A stretch of 64,000 bases of DNA from Anaerobacillus arseniciselenatis (GCF_001865995.1 NZ_MLQQ01000021.1:37902-101901); one strand, 5' to 3'; positions 52,044 through 62,934 are shown, counted from the stretch's first letter. Notes: generated from the letters alone by a model not told the origin. Numbers and translations are program-made.

Positions 52044-53579
52044 ATGAAAAAAATAGATATATCACAATATGAAAAGAAGATAGAAATAAGAAATATAACG
52101 AAAGACGATTTTCAGGAAATTTTACAGCTTCAAAAGAAATGTTTTCCGAATATGGACCCGTGGAAAATTCAACAATTAGAAAGCCATATTGAAATTTTTC
52201 CCGAAGGTCAGTTTTGTGTTGAATATGAAGGGCAAATTATTGGCTCGTGCTCTAGTTTAATCGTCAATTTTGATGAGTACGATGATCAACACACTTGGGA
52301 CGAAATTACGGATGAAGGTTATATTACAAACCATGACCCGGAAGGTTATAATTTATATGGTATGGAAGTTATGGTTGACCCTGAGTTCCGTCGTATGAAA
52401 ATCGGGCGTAGGCTCTATGAAGCTCGTAAAGATTTAGCAAGAAATTTAAACTTAAAAAGTATTATTATCGGTGGTAGAATTCCGAATTATTATAAACATG
52501 CAGATCAGTTTACGCCGCGGCAGTACGTAGAAGAAGTGATGTTACATAATATATATGATCCGGTGCTAACGTTTCAAGTAATGAACGGATTTACATTAAA
52601 GCGTGTTAATCGAAATTACTTAGAAGACGATAAAGCATCGATGAGATATGCAACGTTAATGGAATGGAATAACGTTGATTACCAACCGAAATCGAAAAGG
52701 CATTTTAAAACTTCATTTCCAGTACGGATTTGTGTCATCCAATATCGAATGAAAAAAATCGATTCATTTGACGATTTTGCAAAGCAATGTGAGTTTTATG
52801 TCGATGTTGCAGCAAGTTACCAGTCGGATTTTGCTGTGTTTCCTGAAATATTTACGACGCAATTATTATCTTTTATAGAGGATAAATCGGCAAGTCAATC
52901 TATTCGGAAGTTGACGGAATACACGGAAGAGTATATTTCACTATTTACGGACCTTGCAGTAAAGTACAACGTTAATATTATAGGTGGTTCTCACTTTGTT
53001 GAGGAAGAAGGAAAAATTTTCAATATCGCTTATTTATTTAGACGTGATGGTACAATTGAAAAACAATATAAAATCCATGTTACGCCAAATGAGCGGAAAT
53101 ATTGGGGGATCTCCGGAGGCGATCGCGTGAAAGTTTTTGATACCGATTGTGGAAAAGTAGCGATCCAAATTTGTTATGACATCGAGTTCCCTGAACTAGG
53201 ACGAATTGCAACAGACCGCGGCGCAAATATTATTTTTGTCCCGTTTTGTACAGACGAACGACAAGGATTTTTACGAGTCAAATACTGTGCACAAGCAAGA
53301 GCGGTAGAAAATCAAGTGTATACCGTCATCTCTGGTACAGTTGGTAATCTTTCAGAAGCAGAAAATATGGACATTCAATACGCACAATCCGCGATATTCA
53401 CACCTTCGGACTTTACGTTCCCACGAGATGGGATTGAAGGAGAGTGTCCGACAAACATTGAAACAGTCATTGTCGGCGATGTCGATTTAGAAATATTACG
53501 CCGCCATCGTAAGTCTGGTAATGTCACACAGTTAAGAGACCGCCGTAAAGACTTGTATGAAATTAATTATAAATATTAA
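52044..53579 (+). CDS. GNAT acetyltransferase-nitrilase fusion (YhcX-like)
   Basis: 511 residues from ATG 52044 (or TTG 52041; AAGGAG fits either). The N-terminal GNAT domain (~15-200) has the acetyl-CoA motif YGMEVMVDPEFRRMKIGRRLYEARK. The C-terminal carbon-nitrogen hydrolase domain (~225-500) has the catalytic triad: Glu in VFPEIF, Lys in KQYKIHVTPNERKYW and Cys in QICYDIEFPELGR. This order and length match Bacillus YhcX. The two domains suggest acetylation and amide hydrolysis of a shared amine-type substrate, not yet identified. It is cytoplasmic, and a hairpin terminator follows. Confidence 0.9.
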   Translation: MKKIDISQYEKKIEIRNITKDDFQEILQLQKKCFPNMDPWKIQQLESHIEIFPEGQFCVEYEGQIIGSCSSLIVNFDEYDDQHTWDEITDEGYITNHDPEGYNLYGMEVMVDPEFRRMKIGRRLYEARKDLARNLNLKSIIIGGRIPNYYKHADQFTPRQYVEEVMLHNIYDPVLTFQVMNGFTLKRVNRNYLEDDKASMRYATLMEWNNVDYQPKSKRHFKTSFPVRICVIQYRMKKIDSFDDFAKQCEFYVDVAASYQSDFAVFPEIFTTQLLSFIEDKSASQSIRKLTEYTEEYISLFTDLAVKYNVNIIGGSHFVEEEGKIFNIAYLFRRDGTIEKQYKIHVTPNERKYWGISGGDRVKVFDTDCGKVAIQICYDIEFPELGRIATDRGANIIFVPFCTDERQGFLRVKYCAQARAVENQVYTVISGTVGNLSEAENMDIQYAQSAIFTPSDFTFPRDGIEGECPTNIETVIVGDVDLEILRRHRKSGNVTQLRDRRKDLYEINYKY

Positions 53580-53589
53580 GTAGCGGGGG

Positions 53590-53624
53590 AGCAGCTCACT
53601 AGGTGGTGGGCTGTTTATTTTTTT
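53590..53624 (+). terminator. Rho-independent terminator
   Basis: CAGCTCAC and GTGGGCTG pair, followed by TTTATTTTTTT, after the GNAT-nitrilase gene. Confidence 0.75.
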
Positions 53625-53751
53625 GTTGAGATAAGTAAGTTGGTTGGTTAGTTGGAAAGTGGAAAGATGGAAGGCTGGAAAAAATTTTGTCGAAACGTTT
53701 AACTTGCTTCTATTACGTTCATCCTAGTTTTAGTGATAGGAGTTGAAAAAA

Positions 53752-54174
53752 GTGGAAGTTTCTGTAGAAAAACAAAGTAAGCAAAAACTAAATAAGTTGT
53801 TGGTGGTTATTGGGATTCTCTTGGCTGCGTTCATCTATATAAACTTTAATGCAACAATTGAAGATGTCGCTGATTTTAACATTGAACTACATACAACTGA
53901 TGTGCCGATTTTAGTCGGTGATAGCACAACATTTCAAGTTTTAGTTTATGATAGCGAAAATTTAGTTGTAGAAAAAGCAAAGTTAAGTATTTCTTTAAGC
54001 GACGAAAATAATGAGATGGATTCAATAAAGCAAAACCTTTACCATGTAGAAAATGGTCTTTATGAAACTGAGGTTCAATTTTTACAATCAGGCAACTGGC
54101 ATGCGAAAGTAGAGGTAAACGACGGCAAATATCGTCAAAAAGAAACGTTTCCGATACTAGTAGAAGCATATTAA
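53752..54174 (+). CDS. FixH/YtkA-like membrane-anchored protein
   Basis: 140 residues. GTG 53752 is chosen with AGGAG 9 nt upstream; TTG 53743 directly abuts that site. One N-terminal membrane helix (~18-36, LNKLLVVIGILLAAFIYI) anchors an extracellular beta-sandwich (~45-140), with LHTTDVPILVGDSTTFQVLVYD and VENGLYETEVQFLQSGNWHAKVEV. This pattern is typical of FixH/YtkA-like domains, which occur with copper and oxidase assembly or act as stand-alone exported modules. No metal-binding His/Met cluster is visible, so the role is uncertain. A TTTTGTCGAAA Spo0A-like box lies near 53685. Confidence 0.75.
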   Translation: MEVSVEKQSKQKLNKLLVVIGILLAAFIYINFNATIEDVADFNIELHTTDVPILVGDSTTFQVLVYDSENLVVEKAKLSISLSDENNEMDSIKQNLYHVENGLYETEVQFLQSGNWHAKVEVNDGKYRQKETFPILVEAY

Positions 54175-54349
54175 AAATTATGTGCCCCATAATCTAGTGC
54201 CGCCACCTAACATAAATCGTTCAATCGAGAGCAAAGTTCTGCAAGGGGACGTTTTATGTGGCAGTTACGAGAAGTTTTTCAGCTGTAATTGAGTATAGTA
54301 GCTTTCGTGTGGTAAAGTAGTAAGAAATTAATGGATAGGTGGTGTTTTA

Positions 54350-54895
54350 ATGGATTTCCATGGGCAAAAGACTTTACCCGCTGCTCGCAGCATTAAAGAG
54401 CTAGAAGATATGCTTGACAGTAATTATACATACATAGTCTTACTAAACAGCCATATTGGTCAATTAAAAAGTCTCGTTCAATTAGCGAAAAGTAAAGGGA
54501 AGAAAATGCTTCTTCATGCTGATTTAGTTCAAGGCTTGCGAAATGACGAATATGCCGCACAGTTTTTATGTCAAGATGTTAAGCCAGCTGGTCTAATTTC
54601 AACGCGGAAAAATGTCGTACTAACTGCAAAAAAACATGGTCTCATCTCGATCCAACGGCTGTTCTTGTTAGACTCAATCGCTCTTGAATCGAGTTATAAG
54701 TTGTTAGAAACAACAAAACCGGATTATATTGAAGTGTTACCTGGTGTAATGCCACATATTATTAAAGAAGTTTATGAGAAAACTGGAATTCCGATTGTTG
54801 CTGGGGGTTTGATCCGCGAAAAAAAAGAAGTGGAAGACGCGCTTAAAGCTGGAGCTTCAGCTGTAACGACATCAAGGAGAGAGTTGTGGACGTAA
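54350..54895 (+). CDS. glpP: GlpP, glycerol-3-phosphate-responsive antiterminator
   Basis: 181 residues from ATG 54350, with ATAGGTGGTG upstream. The TIM-barrel-like GlpP fold shows LLNSHIGQLKSLV, LLHADLVQGLRNDE, GLISTRKNVV, QRLFLLDSIALE, YIEVLPGVMPHI and PIVAGGLIREKKEVEDAL. In Bacillus GlpP with glycerol-3-phosphate binds leader RNA of glpFK and glpD and prevents termination. Both downstream leaders here carry matching terminator hairpins, at 55104 and 57691. A truncated R1 remnant (54934-54970) follows the gene. Confidence 0.93.
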   Translation: MDFHGQKTLPAARSIKELEDMLDSNYTYIVLLNSHIGQLKSLVQLAKSKGKKMLLHADLVQGLRNDEYAAQFLCQDVKPAGLISTRKNVVLTAKKHGLISIQRLFLLDSIALESSYKLLETTKPDYIEVLPGVMPHIIKEVYEKTGIPIVAGGLIREKKEVEDALKAGASAVTTSRRELWT

Positions 54896-55042
54896 AATTA
54901 AAAACTAAGGCGTTAGTATTTGAACGGAAGTGTTCCAGAACAAAGTGTCAGACCCTTATGGGGCAGTCCTGCTCAAGCTAACGTAGGAGATTGAGTGATG
55001 GTTTGTGGAATTAATCACAAACCATCACTTGGAAAATAAATG

Positions 55043-55071
55043 TTGACAGCGGTTTCAGAGCATGTTTTAAT
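55043..55071 (+). promoter_or_regulatory. glpF promoter with overlapping CcpA cre site
   Basis: -35 TTGACA (55043-55048) and -10 TTTAAT (55066-55071) have a 17-bp spacer. TGACAGCGGTTTCA (55044-55057) matches the cre consensus TGWNANCGNTNWCA at every fixed position and overlaps the -35. Confidence 0.8.
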
Positions 55072-55103
55072 ATAAACTAAGTTAATAATTTGTGACGGAG
55101 ACA

Positions 55104-55167
55104 AGGAGACCAAACAAGTTCTTATTTAGTAGTTTACTAGATAAGTTGTTTTTGGTCTCCTTTTTTT
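55104..55167 (+). terminator. GlpP-controlled leader terminator of glpF
   Basis: AGGAGACCAAACAA...TTAT and ATAA...TTGTTTTTGGTCTCCTTTTTTT form a long stem with T7 between the promoter and the glpF start. Its position matches the GlpP antitermination leaders known in Bacillus. Confidence 0.85.
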
Positions 55168-55201
55168 GTCGCATAAAAAAACAAAATAGGGAGGAAATCT
55201 T

Positions 55202-56029
55202 ATGTCAGCATTTTTAGGGGAAGTAATAGGAACTATGATTTTGATTATTCTTGGAGGGGGCGTTGTTGCAGGTGTTGTTCTAAAAGGGACGAAATCTGAA
55301 AACTCAGGTTGGATCGTTATCACGATGGGTTGGGGACTAGGAGTAGCAATGGGTGTTTACGCAGTAGGGGAGATAAGTGGAGCACACCTAAACCCTGCAG
55401 TAACTGTTGGGTTTGCTTTAATAGGAGAATTTGCTTGGTCTCAAGTACCTGGTTATATTGCAGCACAAATGATTGGTGCTTTTATTGGGGCAACTTTAGT
55501 TTGGTTACATTATTATCCGCATTGGAAAGCAACTCAAGATCAAGAGGCGAAACTTGCCGTGTTTTCAACAGGACCAGCCATCCGTCACACACCAGCCAAT
55601 TTATTTAGTGAAATTTTAGGGACATTTGTCTTAGTATTAGGCCTTTTAGCGATTGGAGCCAATGCATTTACTGAAGGGTTAAATCCATTAATTGTTGGAT
55701 TTTTAATTGTAGTTATCGGTTTATCATTAGGAGGAACTACTGGTTATGCGATTAACCCAGCGCGTGATTTAGGACCTCGTATCGCACACTTTTTATTACC
55801 GATTGCAGGCAAAGGAAGTTCAGATTGGAAGTATGCTTGGGTCCCAGTAATTGGACCAATTATTGGTGGAGGCTTAGGTGCACTATTTTATGCAGCTGCA
55901 TTTGAAGGTATTGTTTATTCGGCCCTTTGGATATTTTTGGTAGCGTTTGCAGTTGTAATGATCGCCTCAATTCTTTTTCATAAAAATCCAGTGGCAACTA
56001 CAAATACAGAAAAAGACCTTGCAGCATAG
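55202..56029 (+). CDS. glpF: GlpF, glycerol facilitator
   Basis: 275 residues from ATG 55202, with AGGGAGG upstream. Six membrane helices and both aquaporin half-helices are present: HLNPAVTVG and INPARDLGPR. The Asp after the second NPAR marks a glycerol-conducting member. It lets glycerol cross the membrane for GlpK to trap. It sits after a CcpA/GlpP-controlled leader and 94 bp before glpK. Confidence 0.95.
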   Translation: MSAFLGEVIGTMILIILGGGVVAGVVLKGTKSENSGWIVITMGWGLGVAMGVYAVGEISGAHLNPAVTVGFALIGEFAWSQVPGYIAAQMIGAFIGATLVWLHYYPHWKATQDQEAKLAVFSTGPAIRHTPANLFSEILGTFVLVLGLLAIGANAFTEGLNPLIVGFLIVVIGLSLGGTTGYAINPARDLGPRIAHFLLPIAGKGSSDWKYAWVPVIGPIIGGGLGALFYAAAFEGIVYSALWIFLVAFAVVMIASILFHKNPVATTNTEKDLAA

Positions 56030-56056
56030 GCCACAAGGCGTAAATAGATAATCTAA

Positions 56057-57622
<1,566 letters not shown>

Positions 57623-57625
57623 TTG

Positions 57626-57654
57626 TTCACAATTTAGACACATTATGTTATAAT
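57626..57654 (+). promoter_or_regulatory. glpD promoter
   Basis: -35 TTCACA (57626-57631), 17-bp spacer, -10 TATAAT (57649-57654), just after the glpK stop codon. Confidence 0.75.
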
Positions 57655-57690
57655 AAGATTAAGTTAATAAATTCGGTCGGAGAATAGGAG

Positions 57691-57740
57691 AGACCACAAC
57701 ACTCTATTGCGAAATGCGATAGGGCTGTTGTGGTCTTTTT
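57691..57740 (+). terminator. GlpP-controlled leader terminator of glpD
   Basis: AGACCACAACACTCTATTGC and GATAGGGCTGTTGTGGTCTTTTT pair. The preceding TTAATAAATTCGGTCGGAGA resembles the glpF leader (TTAATAATTTGTGACGGAGA), a probable common GlpP-recognition segment. Confidence 0.85.
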
Positions 57741-57908
57741 GTACACTTTTTCAAGTTTTCACTATTTAGGTGTTTGAAAAGTGTACAAATGAACGCAATA
57801 TTGTTTGCTCTAAAGTAAAATCGGAAATAGATAAACAATTGAGCATCTCCATTCACTGCGTATTGGCTTCTCTTTTATTCTCCCCCTTAAAAAAGGAGTG
57901 TTATAGTT

Positions 57909-59585
57909 ATGGCAAATCCATTTTCAAGTATACAACGAGGAAGTTATTTAAAAGAAATGAGTAGTAAAGAGTTAGACCTACTAGTGATCGGTGGTGGGAT
58001 CACAGGTGCAGGTATCGCTTTGGACGCTCAAGTACGTGGCATTCAAACAGGCTTAATTGAAATGCAAGATTTCGGTGCAGGTACTTCAAGTCGTTCTACG
58101 AAGCTCGTACATGGCGGATTACGTTATTTAAAGCAATTTGAAGTAAAGTTAGTCGCAGAAGTTGGGAAAGAGCGGGCGATCGTTTATGAAAATGCTCCAC
58201 ACGTAACAACGCCAGAATGGATGTTACTACCAATGATTGAAGGCGGAACATTTGGGAAGTTCGCGACATCTGTTGGACTTAAAGTATATGACTTTTTAGC
58301 GGGCGTTAAAAAACAAGAACGTCGTTACATGCTAAATCGACAACAAACATTGGAAAAAGAGCCGTTACTTCGTGAAGATAAATTAAAGGGGGGCGGTGTG
58401 TATGTCGAATATAAAACAGATGATGCGAGATTAACGTTAGAAGTATTAAAGGAAGCGGTAGCGCGTGGAGTGGTCGCTTCCAATTACGCTAAAGCAGAAG
58501 AGTTAGTTTACGAGAATGGAAAAGTCGTAGCAGTTAAAGTCGTCGATCAATTATCAGGTGAGACAACATTGATTCGTGCAAAAAAAATCGTTAATGCCGC
58601 TGGACCGTGGGTAGACACACTTCGTGAAAAAGACAATTCAAAAAAAGGAAAGTATCTACATTTAACAAAAGGTGTCCATTTAGTGATAGATCAATCACGT
58701 TTTCCGTTAAAGCAAGCGGTTTATTTTGATACAGAAGATGATGGTCGTATGATGTTTGCGGTTCCGCGTGATGGAAAAACGTATGTAGGTACAACGGATA
58801 CTTTTTATAATGAGGATATCACTCATCCACGAATGACAGTTGCTGACCGTGATTATATCATTAAAGCGGTTAATTATATGTTCCCTTCTGTAAACTTAAA
58901 AGTGGAAGATGTCGAATCTTGCTGGACAGGATTACGCCCGTTAATTCATGAGGAAGGAAAGAGTGCTTCAGAAATTTCAAGAAAAGACGAAGTATTTATC
59001 TCTGATTCAGGCTTAATTTCGATTGCTGGTGGTAAACTAACTGGTTATCGTAAAATGGCAGAGGAAATTGCTGATTTGATTAGTAGTGAATTAGGAATTA
59101 ACAAATCTTGTACAACAGCAACTATTAAACTTTCAGGTGGCGACATTGGGGGATCTGAAAACTTAGCGAAATTTTTAGAAGAAAAAACGAATGAAGGTAT
59201 TCAATTAGGCCTGACATCGGATGAAGCTAGAAGACTGACAAATTTATACGGTACGAACGTAAATCGAGTTTATGAAATCATTCGTACGATTGGTGATGAG
59301 GCGAAGCAACATGATTTATCACCAGCTGTGTTTGCATCGCTCGTTTACGGGATTGAAGAAGAGATGGTGGCAACTCCTGTTGACTTTTTTAATCGCCGTA
59401 CGAGTGCAATTTTCTTTAATATTGATTGGGTTCGTGAATGGAAGCAACCTGTTTTAAATTACATGAAACAACGCTTTCATTGGTCAGCAGAACAATTTCA
59501 ATATCACAAAGGTAAAGTTGAGGAAGAGATTGAGCATGCAACAGTACCGGTTGATGCAGTGGTTGAATTAAGAAAAAATGCATAA
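57909..59585 (+). CDS. glpD: GlpD, aerobic-type glycerol-3-phosphate dehydrogenase
   Basis: 558 residues from ATG 57909; AAGGAG is 10 nt upstream. The FAD motif is VIGGGITGAGIALDAQVRG (residues ~26-45), followed by the GlpD signature FGAGTSSRSTKLVHGGLRYL. The substrate-site strings WTGLRPLIHEEGK and ISIAGGKLTGYRKMAEE are present. It oxidises glycerol-3-phosphate to dihydroxyacetone phosphate at the membrane and reduces menaquinone. It has its own promoter and antitermination leader. An R1 terminator follows. Confidence 0.95.
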   Translation: MANPFSSIQRGSYLKEMSSKELDLLVIGGGITGAGIALDAQVRGIQTGLIEMQDFGAGTSSRSTKLVHGGLRYLKQFEVKLVAEVGKERAIVYENAPHVTTPEWMLLPMIEGGTFGKFATSVGLKVYDFLAGVKKQERRYMLNRQQTLEKEPLLREDKLKGGGVYVEYKTDDARLTLEVLKEAVARGVVASNYAKAEELVYENGKVVAVKVVDQLSGETTLIRAKKIVNAAGPWVDTLREKDNSKKGKYLHLTKGVHLVIDQSRFPLKQAVYFDTEDDGRMMFAVPRDGKTYVGTTDTFYNEDITHPRMTVADRDYIIKAVNYMFPSVNLKVEDVESCWTGLRPLIHEEGKSASEISRKDEVFISDSGLISIAGGKLTGYRKMAEEIADLISSELGINKSCTTATIKLSGGDIGGSENLAKFLEEKTNEGIQLGLTSDEARRLTNLYGTNVNRVYEIIRTIGDEAKQHDLSPAVFASLVYGIEEEMVATPVDFFNRRTSAIFFNIDWVREWKQPVLNYMKQRFHWSAEQFQYHKGKVEEEIEHATVPVDAVVELRKNA

Positions 59586-59673
59586 CTATAAAATAGCTCG
59601 AATACAGTGTTTTTTCGTGGTAAGGTAGCGGTGTATCGAATTCTATCTACAGTGCTATAGCTACTTGAAGATT

Positions 59674-59797
59674 GAGAGGGTGTCCCTAAACAAAGTGTCA
59701 GACACCGTTAGACGCCAAATATAGACGGGTGTTAAATCTATACTTCTATATTTAGTAGTAACGCGTGGTGTCAGACACTTATGGGACACTCTTTTTT
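59674..59797. terminator. R1 palindrome with T-tail (copy 6)
   Basis: AGAGGGTGTCCC...GTGTCAGACACC and GGTGTCAGACAC...GGGACACTCTTTTTTT, with TATAGACGG...CTATATTTAGTA in the centre. It terminates glpD. Confidence 0.85.
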
Positions 59798-59898
59798 TAC
59801 ATAAAAAATCTGTCGACAACTTCATATGTTTTTTACATAAAATATTGGTAAAATGGTTGTTGTAGTGAAAAAAATACTGAATCGGGGGATAAACACGA

Positions 59899-61632
59899 AT
59901 GAGTTGGAAGAGTACATATGAGCTTTGGAATAATTGTGCAAGTTTAGACAGTGAGTTAAAAGTTCAATTACAAGAGATGGCAAGTAATAACGAGCTGTTG
60001 GAGGAGTGCTTTTATAAAAATTTAGAATTTGGTACCGGGGGAATGAGAGGCGAAATCGGACCTGGAACAAACCGAATGAATGTTTATACAATTCGTAAGG
60101 CTGCAGAAGGATTAGCACAATTTATTAAATCTCACGGTGATAAAGCGATCGAACAAGGTGTTGCTATTGCTTATGACAACCGCTTTAAGTCGAGAGAATT
60201 TGCTTTAGAGTCAGCGCTAACATTAGGGAAACATGGGATTAAAACATATTTATTCAAAAATTTACGTCCGACACCAGAACTTTCATTTGCGGTAAGATAC
60301 TTAGGAGCTTTTTCAGGGATTGTCATTACAGCAAGTCATAACCCTCCTGAATATAATGGCTTTAAAGTGTATGGTGATGACGGTGCTCAATTAACTCCAG
60401 ACGCTGCTCAAGACTTAGTGAATAAAGTAAATGAAATTGAAAACGAATTAATGATTGAAATTGCCGATCATGATGAAATGGTTTCATGTGGCCAATTAGT
60501 GATGGTTGAAGACGAAATCGATAATGCTTATGTTGAGAAGTTGAAGACAGTTGTTGTGAATCGAGAGCTCGTGGAGAAAAACGGCAAAGATGTGAAAATT
60601 GTTTTTACACCACTACATGGAACTGCGACAATACCAGTACAACGTAGTTTTGATGCGGTTGGCTTTTCAAATTACCACATTATCGAAGAACAAGCCGTCC
60701 CAGATCCAAACTTTTCAACAGTTGCTTCACCAAATCCAGAAGAGCATGCAGCTTTTGAATTGGCGATCCACCATGGTGAGAAGCTGAATGCGGATGTTTT
60801 GATTGCTACTGATCCAGATGCAGACCGAGTTGGAGTAGCTGTGAAAGACTTAGATGGGCAATATGTTGTACTTACAGGCAACCAAACAGGTGCGCTTATG
60901 CTTGAGTATTTACTATCTCAAAAACAAGCTCAAGGAGTGCTTCCGGAAAATGGAGCAGTAATTAAAACGATCGTAACATCTGAGTTAGGGCGAGTTATTG
61001 CTAATCACTACAATTTAACTGCGTTAGATACTTTAACTGGGTTTAAATTTATTGGTGAAAAAATTAAACAGTTTGAAGAAACAGGAGAAAAGGAATTCCT
61101 CTTTGGATACGAAGAAAGCTACGGTTACTTAGTGAAAGATTTTGCTCGTGACAAAGATGCGATCCAAGCTGTTCTTTTAGCTGCAGAAATTGCTACTTTT
61201 TATAAATCGCAAGGAAAAACGATGTATGAAGGCTTGGTGGAAGTTTTTAGAAAATATGGGTATTATTTAGAAGGTTTACAGTCGATTACTTTAAAAGGGA
61301 AAACGGGAATTGGAAAAATGAATGCCATTATTAATGGCTTCCGTGAAAATCCACCTAAACAATTTGCAGGATTGAATGTAATCGCAGTTGAAGATTATTT
61401 AAGTAGAGAGCGCTTCGACGTTGGAAAAGGTGAGAAAGAAGCAATTGATTTACCAAAATCAAACGTTTTAAAATACATTCTTGAAGGCAACTCTTGGCTT
61501 TGTGTGCGTCCTTCAGGCACAGAACCGAAAATTAAATTTTATTTCGGAACAACGAGCGATTCTCTCGAAAAAAGCCAACTTAATTTAGAACAGTTAAAAG
61601 ATTCGCTGATGAATAAGATCGATGTCAATTAA
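59899..61632 (+). CDS. pgcA: Alpha-phosphoglucomutase/phosphomannomutase
   Basis: 577 residues from ATG 59899, after TCGGGGGATAAACACG. Active-site phosphoserine loop: TASHNPPEYNGFK (Ser ~146). Metal loop: ATDPDADRVG. Sugar-binding loop: GYEESYGY. Phosphate-binding loop: RPSGTEPKIKFY. The length and motifs match Bacillus PgcA (YhxB), which interconverts glucose-6-phosphate and glucose-1-phosphate for UDP-glucose, teichoic acid and glycolipid synthesis. Here it could also channel the product of glycogen phosphorylase. It is monocistronic. Confidence 0.93.
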   Translation: MSWKSTYELWNNCASLDSELKVQLQEMASNNELLEECFYKNLEFGTGGMRGEIGPGTNRMNVYTIRKAAEGLAQFIKSHGDKAIEQGVAIAYDNRFKSREFALESALTLGKHGIKTYLFKNLRPTPELSFAVRYLGAFSGIVITASHNPPEYNGFKVYGDDGAQLTPDAAQDLVNKVNEIENELMIEIADHDEMVSCGQLVMVEDEIDNAYVEKLKTVVVNRELVEKNGKDVKIVFTPLHGTATIPVQRSFDAVGFSNYHIIEEQAVPDPNFSTVASPNPEEHAAFELAIHHGEKLNADVLIATDPDADRVGVAVKDLDGQYVVLTGNQTGALMLEYLLSQKQAQGVLPENGAVIKTIVTSELGRVIANHYNLTALDTLTGFKFIGEKIKQFEETGEKEFLFGYEESYGYLVKDFARDKDAIQAVLLAAEIATFYKSQGKTMYEGLVEVFRKYGYYLEGLQSITLKGKTGIGKMNAIINGFRENPPKQFAGLNVIAVEDYLSRERFDVGKGEKEAIDLPKSNVLKYILEGNSWLCVRPSGTEPKIKFYFGTTSDSLEKSQLNLEQLKDSLMNKIDVN

Positions 61633-61733
61633 ATTTGGTCACAGACGAGTCCGGTAAAAATAGGTCGTACGTTGCGAAAAGTAACGTGTTTTACGACTTA
61701 ATATCTGCAAGCGAATCGAGTACCAATGCACTA

Positions 61734-61775
61734 AAACTGAGTAAGAAGGCGAATGCTTTCGTGCTCAGTTTTTTT
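61734..61775 (+). terminator. Rho-independent terminator
   Basis: AAACTGAG and CTCAGTTTTTTT, with inner GCGAA/TTCGT pairing. It probably ends the pgcA transcript. The 360 bp that follow, to 62133, contain only short unsupported frames. Confidence 0.75.
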
Positions 61776-62142
61776 GTTGCATAATCAAGATTTATAAACG
61801 AATCCCTATTTTAGCGGGAACTATAAATATAAATTTCAAGGTCTTTGCTTTTTTCTTATTGCTTAGGAATTTACAGATTTCGAGCTTATGGATCGTTTTT
61901 TTGAATAAAATTTCTCATCATGGGTTAAGAGCAATATTTAATGAAAGTAACGTGTTAAGGAGTTTGCATTCTCTAACTTTTTAAGGAGGTTAAAAAGTTG
62001 GAGGTCAAACAAAAAAAATGTCGAAAATTACTGTGAAGTTTTTTATTGAAAAAGCGCAAAAGTGTGACTATTATCACAGTTTATAAAGTCAGGAGGATGT
62101 AAAATCAATGAAATGGGATAACTCTCAAGGAGTGTGATGAAG

Positions 62143-62328
62143 GTGGAATCGAAACAAACGATGAAAATCTTTATTGAACGTAAAAGAAAAACGATGGTCC
62201 AAGCTGCAAAAAATCATGGTATGAGTGCAGAAATCACATTAAAACATAGTCAAGAGTTGGACGAGCTCCTTAACCAATATGCATTAGTTTCACAGACAAA
62301 AAACAAAAAAATATGTTGCTGTACTTAA
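62143..62328 (+). CDS. Spo0E-family aspartyl-phosphate phosphatase
   Basis: About 61 residues. GTG 62143 lies 10 nt after AAGGAG; ATG 62137 is the other candidate. The family signature is SQELDELLNQY near the middle, preceded by IERKRKTMVQAAKNHGMS, giving the two-helix Spo0E hairpin. These small proteins remove phosphate from Spo0A-P and hold back sporulation. The tail KKICCCT has an unusual Cys triplet. The gene is independent, close to the tRNA cluster. Confidence 0.8.
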   Translation: MESKQTMKIFIERKRKTMVQAAKNHGMSAEITLKHSQELDELLNQYALVSQTKNKKICCCT

Positions 62329-62653
62329 TAAAAAAATGTAAAATAAAATACGGTATTCAAAAACGGTTTTACTCTATGTCACTATAATGTGAGACGAATA
62401 TTGTAACAGCGTTTAATCTTAATACAAACAAATGAGATATTGGCTATTAGCGAGCATTGAAGATTAAGAAAGTAACGCTTATAAATAGCTAGACAAGTAC
62501 CAAAAATAGCAATGCGATTTAGCAAAAAAAGCAATGCAAGTAGTACAAAAATAGCAATGCAAAAAAAAGTAATGCAAGTAGTACAAAAATTAGCAAGAAA
62601 ATGTAGCGCAAATAGCCTTAAAAAAATATATTAAAAAAACTTTTCAAGAATTG
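62329..62653. other. A-rich gene-free region with degenerate AGCAATGCAA repeats
   Basis: Between 62501 and 62620, AAAAATAGCAATGC and GCAAGTAGTAC recur at irregular spacing (22, 23 and 15 bp for GCAATGC; 38 bp for ATGCAAGTAG). No gene or terminator is clear. Confidence 0.5.
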
Positions 62654-62682
62654 TTGACAAATTATTCATTGCCTGATAGTAT
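62654..62682 (+). promoter_or_regulatory. Promoter of the tRNA cluster
   Basis: -35 TTGACA (62654-62659), 17-bp spacer, -10 TAGTAT (62677-62682), about 75 bp before the first tRNA. Confidence 0.75.
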
Positions 62683-62757
62683 ATATTCTTGTTGGCCCAC
62701 TAATTTTCAATAAAAAATGATAATGGTAGCCAATTAACTTTATACTTTAAAATATGT

Positions 62758-62850
62758 GGAGGAATACCCAAGTTCGGCTGAAGGGATCGGTCTTGAAAAC
62801 CGACAGGCGGGTTAAACCGCGCGGGGGTTCGAATCCCTCTTCCTCCGCCA
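62758..62850 (+). tRNA. tRNA-Ser (UGA)
   Basis: Acceptor GGAGGAA/TTCCTCC, long variable arm, anticodon TGA in CTTGAAA, T-loop GTTCGAATC, encoded CCA. Confidence 0.95.
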
Positions 62851-62858
62851 TATAATTT

Positions 62859-62934
62859 GGACCCGTGGTGTAGTGGTTAACATGCCTGCCTGTCACGCAG
62901 GAGATCGCCGGTTCGACCCCGGTCGGGTCCGCCA
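62859..62934 (+). tRNA. tRNA-Asp (GUC)
   Basis: Acceptor GGACCCG/CGGGTCC, anticodon GTC in CTGTCAC, T-loop GTTCGACCC, encoded GCCA end. 8 bp after tRNA-Ser. Confidence 0.95.
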
